A stretch of DNA of 64,000 nt from Brachyhypopomus gauderio (GCF_052324685.1 NC_135214.1:3393871-3457870); one strand, 5' to 3'; positions 1-15,741 are shown, counted from the stretch's first letter. Notes: generated from the letters alone by a model not told the origin. Numbers and translations are program-made.

Positions 1-769
1 TTGCCATGGAGGTGAGCGCGAACCCCTCCCCACCTCCCCCTCCCGACCATTTCGCCCAATCACGGACGAGCGCCCGAGACGCGTCGCCGTCTGCCATCCA
101 GCCTTTTGTTTGTCTGTCCGTCCGTCTGTCTGGATGCTCCCATGCCCCGCCCCCCTCTCCACCTGTCAGTCATGCCAAGGTGCTGTCAGTGTCTTGGACC
201 GCCCCCAGACCCCCGTCTCATGGCCTGAGCCACTCGCAGCCGTGCGCCCCTCCCTTCCTGCCCCGTCTGCACCACATACCCCCAGCTGCCCCGTGGCATC
301 CAGTGGACAGCTGTGCCAGGCAGACTCCCGTCGCCACGGCAGCAAGATGCGACTAACATTCTCTTCATTAAGCTTTCCATTTCAGGACCAGTATGTCCAG
401 CCAGGTCTGTTTTTCCAGAAAATATAAAAAAATATAAAAAAAATAAAAGATTTAAAGTATATAAATACATATATAACACTTAAAGAGATAATGAATAATG
501 AAAATGAATGTTTGTTTTTTATTTTGAGTGTAATAATGTATTGAAATAAGGCAGAAAATAGCTGTATTCATTTAGTGCATGGCGATTACGACAGAGAGGT
601 CTTGGATTCTCCCACGTAAACACCTCTCAAGTAGAGATTTTAGCAGGATTGTACATTTTAGTGTTATCTCGTGATCATGTCATTTTAAAGAATAGAGAAT
701 TATGAAATTTGTTGTCACAGAGAAATGCTTTAAATGAAGTCAGTGCTTTTTTTAAAAGATTACACCATG

Positions 770-780
<11 letters not shown>

Positions 781-811
<31 letters not shown>
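781..811. repeat. (CA)n microsatellite
   Basis: About 15 uninterrupted CA units inside the presumed app 3' UTR. Confidence 0.95.
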
Positions 812-812
<1 letters not shown>

Positions 813-1135
813 ATCAGCTGCATGAGGCTGGAGAGGCTGTATGTAATTTGATAATGAAGTGTAATATAAGCCCATGTGTTATGGTGGCATTCTATGCACT
901 TTGAAGTTTGTCTTTTCTGAAGGGCCAAGCCCCCTCTCAGTTTAATCCCACATCCGGTGTAGTGGAGCTTCAGCTGTTCAGAATCCACCGTTTGGGATGG
1001 AGGATGATAATCCCAGTTTCCCGTTTGCGCTGGTCTGTGTTTGTGATATTCACAAACACTGAATGGGGCAGCAGCTCAGCACCTTATCTACCCTCCCCCG
1101 CTCAGCACCCCCCTCCCTGAGTGACACGCAGGAAA

Positions 1136-1280
1136 GGGCCCAGCAGACCGGGGCCTAGCAGACCGGGGCCCAGCAGACCAGCAGACAGGGGCCCAGCAGA
1201 TAGGGGCCCAGCAGACCAGGGCCCAGCAGACAGGGGCCCAGCAGACCGTGGCCTAGCAGACCAGGGCCCAGCAGACAGGG
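1136..1280. repeat. GC-rich minisatellite, about 14-15 bp unit
   Basis: Roughly ten imperfect copies of a unit like gggcccagcagaccg, with variants (cctag for cccag, cagg for ccgg). It lies in the presumed app 3' UTR. Confidence 0.9.
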
Positions 1281-1649
1281 CAGCTTCACCCTGAAAGGGT
1301 CACGTTAAGGCGCTCTCACAGACGCACGTGGTTCTAGCAGTCCTGGAAACTCGCTTGAAAAGCAGAGGTTAGAGGACAGAGATAAAATGACTCTTCATAG
1401 CGGACACCTAGCAGACAAACCAGGCAGCGTAAACGTTACAGAATGGTAGAACACTCTTCTTCGACTACAGATCGTCAGTCAGGAGTGTGTTTGTGCAGGG
1501 ATCCTCGGAGATGAGAGTGCGTGGCCAGTTAGGGGCCGTGAAGAAACACAACGCTCTACACCTTGGTTTCTCATTTCTGTCTCTTTCGCCGTTCGTATCG
1601 ATGCAGAACATTGGCTTAGACTGAGAAGCTTTCTACACTGTATCCCATG

Positions 1650-1655
1650 AATAAA
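1650..1655 (+). terminator. app: poly(A) signal, presumed app
   Basis: AATAAA directly after the block that resembles the human APP proximal poly(A) region. Human has the same order of motifs. Confidence 0.6.
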
Positions 1656-1815
1656 GTTTTGAATGTACATACAGATTTGCCGTCTTGTCTGAAATTCAAT
1701 GGGAACTGGTAAAGGGTGAGTGTGTGTGTGTGTGTGTGTGTATGTGTGTACTGACTGTATGTGTATATGCTTTCCCGATTCAAAGAATAAGATTCAGCAG
1801 GTCAAAAATTAACTC

Positions 1816-1821
1816 TTTATT
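1816..1821 (-). terminator. gabpa: poly(A) signal, presumed gabpa
   Basis: AATAAA on the minus strand, about 420 nt past the gabpa stop codon. It would leave only about 160 bp between the gabpa and app transcript ends. Confidence 0.55.
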
Positions 1822-2239
1822 GCCCCCTGGTGGACAGCTAAAAGTACCTCACCTTGAGGGAGTTAGAACTTCAAAATAAAAAAAAGAACAGATCCTTTAC
1901 AAATATCAAAATACACTGCCCTTGTGGCTATCAAAAAAACATAAGAGTATATACAATGGAAATGCAGCCAATGCTACCCTGCAGTCAGAGAGGAAGCATA
2001 CAAAAACTCAAAGCCCATACATGGTCATTGATCATTTCATTATCTCCGTCTCGCGCATATAGGCACACTCACAGGACCTGCTATATTGTCCCTCAACATT
2101 CACTCGCTCACACTCTCACACACACACACACACGCACTCATTCTCACAGCCCACACTCCCTGCCCAGAGTCCCGTTTTTGCCCCCCCCCCCATGTTCTCC
2201 CCATCTCTCCCTGGATTAAGGCAGCCAAGCCCCGCCTAC

Positions 2240-6120
<3,881 letters not shown>

Positions 6121-6639
6121 CTTGTCAGTGAAATCTGAACAACCTGCAACTGAAAAAAGTCAAGGTGAAAATTCAATACTTTGTGATAATACAGAACAGT
6201 TAACCATTAAATACGTTTTCCAGATACGTTTCAAGTTAATTATAAATGTAATGCCAACCGTTTAGTAGGAAATTTAAGCAACCTGAATTTGAGGCATGAA
6301 CGTGGGGGGGGAAGCGAGTAAGTCCTGGTGATTTTTAATGAACACCAAAGTGTGGCTCCTCTAAACTGGTTGGTTGTTGTTTCATGAGCTACACGGAGAG
6401 GAGGGACAACTGAGCGAAGAAAGGCGTCTTTGAACCCATGTTAACTATCACGCAAAGCCGAGGCTTGGCCGGAGGGTAGGCCCACTACGATATATTACCA
6501 TGTGACTAGTATAAATAAGACATATCAAACACTGGTATTAGAAACTAAACACGCATCGAGTAGTAGCACACAGTATTTGGTCAGACTGCTGGTTAAACAT
6601 CATCATTATTTTGACTAAAGACAGCCACGGGAGGAGGGC

Positions 6640-7560
6640 GCGCCAATAGATGCAATCGCAGTTGCCATATTGGAGTCGTTTTGGCTTTCATAATATAATA
6701 CGAAAAATATCCGAGCACCGACTTTTCACGACTTTTACAACTTTTAAAAGATCGCCACATACTTTTGATTCTAGAAACTTAAAACGGAAATGGAAGAAAC
6801 GGAAACAAAACAACAGAAGGGCAATGTAAAAGCAGCCGGAAATCCTGGCGAAAGTCACGGTGCTGCGAGACTTCCGAGAGCGGGCTGGAGAACCGGACGG
6901 AGCACCGCGGTTAAACGGGCTGGTTTACACGGACGGTGACAGCGTCCGGGCGCCAGGTAACAACACACGAGTGACCTGAACGGTGTGGTTAGTTACCGGG
7001 CCTTTGTTAGCCGGTTAGCCCGCACGCACAGCGCGCTAACGAGACACGCCTGGTTACTCACCGCCGCTAACCCGCTACCGTGATGGCGGCTCACCCGCCC
7101 ACATTACTAACGTAGGCGCGTTTGAGGGTTTAAAAACGCCATATCGACGGTCGACGTGAACCGTAAAGTACTTATGTGCGAGGTTTATCGCCAACATAAA
7201 GGCGGGTGTGTAATATTAGACGGCGCCGTTAATGCGGTAACACACAGCGGTTGTTTACCTGGACTCGTGAACTCGGCGGGGCCACTAGCGACGCGGCTAG
7301 GCGGCGTTAGCTTTAGCGTTAGCTTTAGCGTTAGACGAGCTCGCGACGCGGCTGGCGCGAGCGCCCAACCGTCTCCTCAGCGATAGCTAGCCTCGGCTAA
7401 CTGAAGTATTTTTGCCCAAAAGCGGGAACATTTCCCCCCCTCAGGCTGATATAAAACACACAACCGCAGAATTTGTTAGTCGCATAAAACACACATGAGA
7501 CGAGCAGCGGCCGGTGGCTCACGTACCTCTTTACCAGGCGGGGTTAAAGTGTTGTAAACG
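6640..7560. promoter_or_regulatory. CpG-rich promoter region upstream of gabpa, probably bidirectional
   Basis: CpG-dense and GC-rich compared with both flanks. A cluster of ETS cores (GGAA at 6786, 6792 and 6801, CCGGAA at 6836, CTTCCG at 6871) lies at its left side. A good minus-strand donor (GCGGCG then GTGAGT) at 7062/7061 could close the non-coding first exon of gabpa. On the plus strand, ATG 6790 opens a 49-codon frame, and a possible donor lies at 6957/6958 (gcgccag then gtaac). In human the partner of GABPA at this promoter is ATP5PF, but no ATP5PF coding sequence is visible. Exact start sites cannot be read from sequence. Confidence 0.6.
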
Positions 7561-7920
7561 GGCTTTTAGAGTTTTGAGGACTAGAGTTGTAGCCGGCTAG
7601 CTTAGTGTGTGCTAACTTCACTAAATGTTCATGCTAGTTTTTTGGTCAGCGTTGCCATGGGGGCGGGGATGTGGGGATGTGGAGGAGGCCTGCATGGCTG
7701 CTGCGCGTCCAGCCAAATATGGCGGCTTAAAAAACACCGAGTTGCCAGAAGGATTTGAGTCCTAACCGTTAAAAGTGACGAGACCTTTTCTTCAACGTAT
7801 GTCTGTATGGACGTGTAGCGGTAACCTTCGACCCAGCTAGAGCTGTTGAATTTTTTTAAAGACATCTACGTTGTATACTTGTTGAACATTGAATATTCTG
7901 TTTTTTAAGAACCAGAAATT

Positions 7921-7926
7921 AATAAA
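7921..7926 (+). terminator. poly(A) signal of a possible short plus-strand transcript
   Basis: AATAAA followed by a GT/T-rich stretch. It could end a non-coding RNA starting in the CpG island at 6.7-7.5 kb. No convincing protein was found between them. Confidence 0.3.
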
Positions 7927-8017
7927 ATGAATTCAACAAGTGTATTTTGATTTTGTCTTTTATTTGAAATCGGAATTTGTGTACGCCCAGATGTTTTGTA
8001 ACTGACACTTTTTTTTT

Positions 8018-8023
8018 TTATTT
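8018..8023 (-). terminator. possible poly(A) signal of the IL-15-like gene
   Basis: AATAAA on the minus strand about 310 nt past the TGA at 8334. A second copy lies at 7958-7963. Confidence 0.4.
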
Positions 8024-8333
8024 CTAAATGATACGCTGATTTCTAGTTTAAATATTGCAAAACCAATAAAATATTGATTGAATAACACGCTTTATGACAC
8101 TAAAAATACACACCCTAGCAATAATGTAAAAATAATACAAAATAACCTTTACAACCGTACAAGTCATACATAAATTTGACCCAGTTGTGTAGTAAAACTT
8201 TTTAATAGTCTGTCAAGTAACTTGCAGTATAAACAAAAATCTGTGTAATACGTCCTTGCCACTAGAGGGCGTTCTTTTGCTTTTGTAGCCGTTTAGTAGA
8301 GACCTCGAGTACAAGGGATACATGCAGTTTATC

Positions 8334-10099
8334 TCAGCTTATCGAATATTGCAAGAATGTCACAACAGTATCTTTGTTCATCATCTCCGTGCATGATGTA
8401 CAGTTGGAGACGCAAGGTTCTTTCTTGCCGTCGTTGGTCAGACGGAAAGATTTGCACTCCTTGTGCAGTGTAAACGAAATCTTTGGATCACAAAGGAGGA
8501 AAGGCAGTCATGATCAAGAACCAATAAATATTCATTGTTAGAATTAATAATCCTCTAAAGTGAAAATAATAAATCATATAATATCTTTCCTAAAATGATA
8601 TATGTATAAAGCCATACTGATTATACAGCAGCAGGTGTATATCTTGTAGATGTCCAATTTCCATATATTACTAGTAGGGGGGAGGTAGAGATTTTCCCGC
8701 TGTTTAAATGATGCAAATGTTCTGAGCTAGTTTTCCTGAGCTAAATAAGGCTAAGCTAGTAAAGTATAGTACAAGATATAGTACTGGGTTTGTGTCCTAG
8801 GAGCTGACCCCTGGAGTTGTAATTTTGTCACACTGACTAATTTCTTCTAATTAGAATTCAGTTTGACAATCCTCAACCTGTTCTGCTACTTTAGAAAATC
8901 CTGTGTCAGAGTTGTTGATTGCTCTATGTGTGCCTTACGATAATGTAATTTGGAGTAAAAATATAACAAAGGCAAAGGACACTTATCTGTTGGGGGTGTG
9001 TGTGTGTGGTCACACTTCTAAAAGTGAAGAAAATAGTTTCAACCATATAACATATTGATTAATGTATGTTAATGATATTATTATTAATTAATAGTCATTA
9101 CTATGATAACCAAGCCATGCATGTTCACAATTATAAGTTCAAAATGTATAAATAAGAGGCAATAAAATCGGTTTCCCTTTCATCTTTTCTGCTTTTTGAG
9201 AACATGCAAGAACACGCCAGCAGATCGGACCATTTCCCCAACACAGCAACATTAGTGGTGATATCAAACCATTCTCCCTGTGTTTCCAATTAGCATCATG
9301 CTATTTATACTGAGTGGGAGAGAACTCACTATGGCAACAGGAGCAGGAGAGGATGAACACGATGACCTCACCTATCGGTGCTACCGCCAATGTCAGACTC
9401 AGCTCATCTGAAACGTGTACGTATAGAGTACAGCATGCCTGTGATGGCCAGTGTTGGTACATCAGCTTTATATGTTGAGTAATACAGAGCTCCGCTCTTT
9501 TCTACATACACTCAGTGATCAAGCGAAGAGGTAAGAGGAAGAAGAGGAAACGACGGTAAATAACGGCCGAGCTGAACGATGTGTGACGAGGCAAGACCTC
9601 GTGAAAGAAATGAGCCTCTTTTTAATTAAGAGGCAGTTATGGTGTGATGAGTAGATTAAGCACCATGGGATGTGGAGAATGCAACGTGGATGCGTTCACA
9701 CACATCAGTCGTTAAATACCGTGTGGCACATGTTTAGGACGTGATTTTGGCAGTGACCGGAAATAATCGGGTTTGAGTCGAGAAAACTGCCCTCTGGGGG
9801 CACTTGCTGTCTGGCAGTATTTATGTGACATGCATAAAATAACATAAATAGAATGATATAAAACAAGAATGAAAGGCCTTTATATAGATACAGAGAGGGT
9901 GAAATCCCACTAAGGGCCCCCAAGACGGATCAAGTTATGTCGGGCAGTGACCTCACGGTGACCCCCGTGTAGGGCCACCGTAGGCAGAATTGCTACAATC
10001 ACCGTTAAAACTCACCTGTAAATTCACCATCAAAATAACCAGACATCCTCTTTTCTTACATTCAACATGGGGGTTAGTGTCTTCTGTCTGGAACCGCAT
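8334..10099 (-). CDS. il15l: IL-2/IL-15-family cytokine, probably interleukin 15-like (partial: three 3' exons)
   Basis: Family known for short-chain four-helix cytokines that act through IL-2R beta and the common gamma chain. Three short exons, all phase 0, read on the minus strand. 10099-10016 (28 codons) contains QTEDTNPHVECKKRGC and ends in NLQ before GTGAGT, like the IL-15 stretch TESDVHPSCKVTAMKC ending in ELQ. 9806-9720 (29 codons, probable) sits where IL-15 has its roughly 30-codon helix-C exon. 8480-8334 (48 codons plus TGA) ends with NCTSCTEMMNKDTVVTFLQ, like the IL-15 GCKECEELEEKNIKEFLQ. The two cysteine pairs that form the IL-15 disulfides are thus both present (C-x4-C here, C-x6-C in IL-15; C-x2-C in both). 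Signal-peptide and helix-A exons were not identified, so the first acceptor is tentative and the gene starts further right. il15l is preferred over il15 because the surroundings are not the usual il15 locus; that part is inference. Confidence 0.6.
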
Positions 10100-10119
10100 C
10101 TGTTTCCCAGTAACATTAC

Positions 10120-13100
10120 CATATTGTAATGTTCTAGTCTTGCATAGCCAAGAGTCTTTGATATACTGACACAATCCGACACTGTGTACTTAATCACATC
10201 AAGCTCATGTTCTCATGGAGGTCTACGTTGGGCATGCTGGTTATGGTTACTGAAATGGTGCATGGAACTATGGGTAGCGGGTGATTATACGACATAAAAT
10301 ATCACTAATGCATTTGATCATAATCTCCATTCTGTTGAAACCACATACATATTTACAATTCAACATTTACCTTTTTATCCTTCTCTTTCCTTGTCACCTG
10401 CAGCCCATTAACATACTGACCCCTATCTGTCACCTGTTGGCCTGAGCCAACAACTGAGCAAATCACTTTATTTGTAGCCTTTGCATATATTTTTCATAAC
10501 ACCCAATGAGAACACTCCCTCATTATGCCCGATACTTCAGTTAATTACATCTTGATGAACTTCTTCTTTCGGCTATTCCCGTTTAGGGGTCGCCACAGCG
10601 GATCAAATATATCAAATATGCGGATCAAAAATAGCAATTACATCTTGATGAACTGAATGAGGAAATCTTTATGTATGTTGATGACTCTTTCCTGTTTACC
10701 AATCGTGTCAGACAGGAAGCAGCAACATTAAACAATGAGGAAGCACAACACCACTGTAATGTAGAGGAACTCTTAACTGCAGCTGTATCTGCCTCTGATT
10801 CTCTCAACAGTTCACTGACCTGGTTAAAAGGCTGTGGATCATACAGGCTATAAGTGCACACCGGGTATACACAGTACTATTCATTCATTCATTCATTCAT
10901 TGAAGATACTAAAGAATATTATGGTCTGTCGCTACAGTGAAGTGTTGCGGAGTTCTCTAGGCGTTCAGCTCCACGACTACTAATCTCGCGCTCTTGTGAG
11001 CGTGTTGGGGGAATGTGCACCACTTCCTTTGAGTTAGCCACCTGAACGCTGGGACAAACAACCACTCACCCACACGTCAGTAAAAGAAATCAAGAAGACA
11101 GGATCAATGAAAACAACCACAGTCACTTGAGGAAAAGCAATTAGTGGAGGAGAAAAGAAATACCAAGCAGGAAGGCAGATCACTAGAGGCAAGATATCGG
11201 TTAGCAGAAGAGCCAGAGCTTGAGTGGGAAACTTCCAGAAATACTGGAGGTCAGTGAGAGAAAAACGCTAATGAATGTATGGAATCGTACAGGAATACCA
11301 TACAGGGAGAGGTGTTAATGAAGCTAGGACATCTCACGGCAAAACAGCTAGTGATGGAGCTGGAACCTGTAAGTCCATCAGAGCCATAATGACTATGGAG
11401 CCAGAGACAGAGGTGGAACCCGAGAAAGTGAGAAAAGAGACATTAATGGAGACAGGATATTTTATAATGAGAGCCACCCAAGGAGGCAGAGGAAGCCATG
11501 GAGAAAGACGAAACCTTCACATAAAGAATTATTAATGCAGGACTTCCTACACGTTGAGATTAAATCAGTAGAGCCTAAAACGTTGGTTGCTACCACTGGG
11601 TGAGGAAGCACAGGAATTCAGCCAAGCAGAATAAGTGTTAAACCTGTCATGAGCAAAGGGAGCACTGAAAGGTTCTGTGAAATGACAATGTGCACAAACC
11701 AGCAGCACAGACCTGTTTGAAATCCTGTAAGGTGAGCAGAACTGCTTTACCTGCTGGGTGGGAGTCCTGAGGTACATAAAGGTATGTTTGTAAGCTAGTG
11801 TCTAGGCTTAATACCTACACTTTAGTCACCTTTTTGTGAGGGACTCCAAACACAATATTTACTGTTTTTTTATACAATAATTTTCACACTTTTCAGAACA
11901 CAATACATTATGTGAATAGGTGTTCAGTCACCACGTCTTCCAAAATTTATGAATGTCTCAGTCAATTCACCACCAGCAAAAGTGTTCAACTGTAACAAAT
12001 GTGGCAGACATTTAGATTCCCTGTTCGAAACCCAAGAAAATGATCACTGTATATGGAAATATACAGCATTTTGACAGAAAAATGAAAGTTAAAAACTTGA
12101 AATGCATAAAACTGATTATTCTGATCTTATATATATATCTTATATATATATATCGGTAGCGAACCGTGACCATTAAACCTGGGCCCGCTGACGGTTCCCC
12201 ACTTATATATATATATATATAAGTGTAAAACATAGATGTATTACAGAAGTATTGCTGAAACTAGTGCCAGAGCAGGTCAGGCAGACCACACCAGTACATG
12301 TGATTGGATGGGACAATGCAGGCTTTCACCACTCTCACATCACTGAATGGTCTCCAGCCTATACCACGATGATGTCATTATCTCTGTGACCGCAGTCTCT
12401 TCAGCCTCCTAGAAGAATCTTCTTCTACATTAAGATAGGAGGATTATGACCACCATCCACATGACCAGGAGTCACTTCAAGTTACACACTTCAGCAGTGG
12501 CTGGACACAAGACTAGAACACAGTAAATATCACTCGCCGTGATGTTTATGAAAATCTATGGCTAAATGAAGTAGACTGGATGGATGGGCCAGGCCAAGAG
12601 AAGACGTCTGTCGTTGACAGGCAGACAAATGTGTGCATTTGTGTGCAACTGTATACAGTGGAAAATATTGATGATATTATACTGTATTTGTTATTGAGTG
12701 TTTTTCTTTTCTGAACGACAGTATATTGCACTGTGAGAGCAAATACAGTGATTCTCTTTTCTAGACCCCCTTTCTTTATCATATATTGTTTTACATCATA
12801 CAGTAAATATTGTTATTTTGGGTTACAGATAGTGTAAAACTTTCAATTCATTTGCAGTTTACTTATCTATTATTTGCACTTTATATCTATTGGGTGAGGT
12901 AAGCCAACACATAAGTACAAGAAAGTTTTTTGTAGTTTAAATGCAATTTGAGAGCATGTGAATACCCTTTCATTGTAACCACATACTTGTATGGGTAGCT
13001 CTTTTAAGCACATCTAAACTAATATTGCTATGGGGAGTGGGGGTCCCACTTATTGATGCTTTATAAACAAAGTAGTGCAGCGCAGATGAAGATGACAGTT

Positions 13101-15700
13101 GTTGGAGCTGTAAGTTGTAACCCACCTGCAGGTCACCTGTGTGGCACGATGCTTATAACGCCTGACCTGTCACCTGACCCATTACTTAGCGAAGCTCTCC
13201 CCCTAGTGGACAAAAGTTGTATATCGCATCTGCAAAGAAAATGATGCAGATAAATGTTCCTACAAACAGATACAGACAGGGGGTGATAGTGGACCAGACA
13301 ATCGCTCTTAATACAACGGACCAGTTCTGTTGTTCCAGTTTATTCTTAGCGGGGCGTTCCACAAATGCTTTCATGATCTGTATTTCCCTGGCTTATTAGA
13401 CAGAAAGTGGACCTAACTCGGTCATCCACAAAGGGACGTGGCCAGATGTTTTAGTTAATGCATCACAGAGGCCATAGGTAGGCACGGGCTCTGTGCTAAT
13501 AGCTCTCACAACCCTGAGCTTTTCCATTCTCTCACCCTTTGTGTATGTCATCTGTGGGATAACCACAGAGCCCCACAGTCTGAGCTGAGCGTTTGTTCCC
13601 AGGCCAGTAGTCTCGGTAATCATCACGATTCAGACCCTGGACCACCGTTACCCAATAAAACTCAATAAAGCATCAAATGTCCGTGGTCTGCAGGCTGTAA
13701 TTGTGTGTGTGTTAGCGTTGGGAGTACAGACTGACTTATAATGCCAACACGGCACTATCTGAATTCTGTGAGGCTAAACACGTTATTGTTGGCTTTGTCT
13801 CATATGGAAATGTTGTGCATGTGTGATATTTTGTTTTGTTTGTTACCTTTGCATAAACTACCAGAAAAAGAATTTATGTAACCTGGAGAACCCGATATAT
13901 AATTATATTATCTCATAAAAGCAAGCATTTATGATGACATCTTTAGTATATAAAGTTTATTACTTAAAAAGTAATTAATAGAAGTAAACAGTCTGATCCT
14001 TATATCATAATGCTAATAACACTCAATTTTGAAACCCAACTGTTCCTGCATACATCGCTCTATCATACCATACATATAGATATGTGGGGGGGGGGGGGGG
14101 GGGGGGTCTGTGGGGGGTGTGAGAGATTTAGGGGGGGGGGGGGTCTTCTCTGGACCAGTTCACACAGTAGCTGAATAGCATGAAGGGTTGCTATTCCGGG
14201 CCGCAGAGGGAGTGTTGATGGGAGGTTAATGCTCTCCTCATGAGAGTCTCTTGTTCAGCCATGAATCATTTTCTACCACTGTCTACATGGAGATATCTGC
14301 TTGTTGTGCTTGGAGCTTAAATAAGCATCTGTTGTGCTGAAGGCGGCTATAGTCTGCACTCCTGAAAGTTCCAGATAGATCTGTAGGGGAGGCTTTTGTG
14401 CCTGGATATGAGATTAGGGCATTTGGAGAATCCAGGGGTGGGTGGAGCATCCACAAGTAGGCGGTGCATTCAGGGGTAGGCGGTGCATAAGCCAAGCCCC
14501 TCGCTTGGCCACACCTTTTCTAGCCTCAGAGCCATTGCAGATTAAAGCAGCTCAAACATGTGTCTATCACTCTGTCCCGACTGGCTGCATCTGTGTGCGT
14601 CTGCTTTTGTTTATGGAGTCACCGCAGTGTCCTGCCACAGAGCTGCTCACTTTACTAATACAGCATCCCCGTATACACCAGACTGCACTGCACATCCTGT
14701 CTGGCGTGTCTCAGGGAACCAGCCTTTTTCATATACAGCTCAGTGGTGTTTGGTCTGTGATCTGACACTCCTCACGGCTAAACCTGGCACTTGTATACTT
14801 AAATGTGACCTACTCATAGGAGAACATGATAACGTTACACCAAGTAATAACTGTAATATATAGCCATCAAAATGTGATTTAGTTCTTCATTAATTGTAAC
14901 TTTATATAAATGGCAAGTGTGTCAGCAGAGATATAGTAACCTGTTTCATAGTAAGAGCTAAATTAAGGTTTTGAAGGTATGAGGGCCAAGGGTTAGATAC
15001 ACAGCTCCAGCAGGAAAAGCAGGTAAACACACACACACACACCGTCCACCCCTCTAGCTCACAATAAACAGCTATTCAGCCTGGTGAAGTGAATATCACT
15101 AGCTTGGTCCAGAGGGAGACCCCATACCTGGGTTATTACATCACACGCCCACTCACACTGTGTGATGTCATTACATCATTGGTTTTAGAAATTTCGTTAA
15201 GAACAAAATGTAGTACATTAGTATATTATTAGTATATTGTTTATATTATATAACTTCATTCATGAGCTTTATATTAAATACGCTTGGCAGGCTCTTAGTT
15301 CAATGTCAGGGTTATTCCTGCTACCTGATTCCTCCCTGGTCATTAAAACTGAGTGTTAGGTGACTGTACCCAGCAGAGCTGTCAGAACATCTCAGCCAAC
15401 TTGAAGAATTCTCCATGCTTTAATTTGCTGTCTGTGTCTGTAGAGGAGCAGGACACCTCTATAGGCCCAGGAAGTTGGTAACTGTTATTGGACCCGGGTG
15501 ACAATTCCAGCGTAATCATAAATTCAGTGGTCAGTATGTGCATACCTGACCTGCTAATCCTCTATCTGTATTGGAGTAACAAGATATGTTGCCATTAATG
15601 CCTGGGTCCAACACAGTCCCTGCACCTGAAAATAACCGGGCAAAATGCAGATTACCGATTGTTCTTGTGACTCAGAATTTTAGCCCACCACAATTGACTG
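10120..15700. other. gene-poor stretch
   Basis: No exon was confidently recognised. The missing 5' exons of the IL-15-like gene may lie in the right-hand neighbourhood of 10.1 kb. A short dispersed fish repeat is present near 10562-10640 (cttctttcggctattcccg). Two AATAAA copies near 13650-13665 (plus) have no gene attached. TA-rich inverted structures occur at 12128-12224, and there are poly-G runs at 14084-14147. Confidence 0.6.
14084..14147. repeat. two long poly-G runs
   Basis: Two G runs of more than ten bases each, with a further G6 run between them, within about 65 bp; a possible G-quadruplex. Confidence 0.9.
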
Positions 15701-15741
15701 GGGAAAGGCACACACAGTGAAGTAATTGTCAACTCATTTGG

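Larger units (their letters stand above)
1..1660 (+). other. app: probable 3' UTR of app (amyloid beta precursor protein)
   Basis: No coding exon is seen here. Two stretches resemble the human APP 3' UTR as I remember it. One is near 567-590 (tagctgtat...ttagtgcatg). The other is near 1590-1656, where cagaa..cattg.ctta is followed by gctttctacactgtat and then AATAAA, in the same order as in human. In human APP and GABPA lie tail to tail, and gabpa follows here in exactly that orientation, which supports the call. The APP stop codon must lie just left of the window. The stretch also holds a CA repeat (781-811) and a GC-rich minisatellite (1136-1280). The first 430 bases are not recognisably conserved, so whether the UTR fills them is inference. 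Confidence 0.6.

Noticed and set aside
8900-8990. 48-nt phase-0 minus-strand exon candidate (acceptor after a CA repeat, GTAAGG donor) in the cytokine gene
   Set aside because: Very hydrophobic peptide; the 87-nt candidate at 9720-9806 fits the IL-15 exon length and position better.
10394-10500. Minus-strand exon candidate ending KEKDKK at a GTAAAT donor, considered as the cytokine helix-A exon
   Set aside because: The peptide is not helix-A-like and resembles generic open sequence; no acceptor with a pyrimidine tract.
11060-11160. Minus-strand hydrophobic stretch ending at GTGAGT, considered as a cytokine signal-peptide exon
   Set aside because: No ATG in frame and no link to the other exons could be shown.
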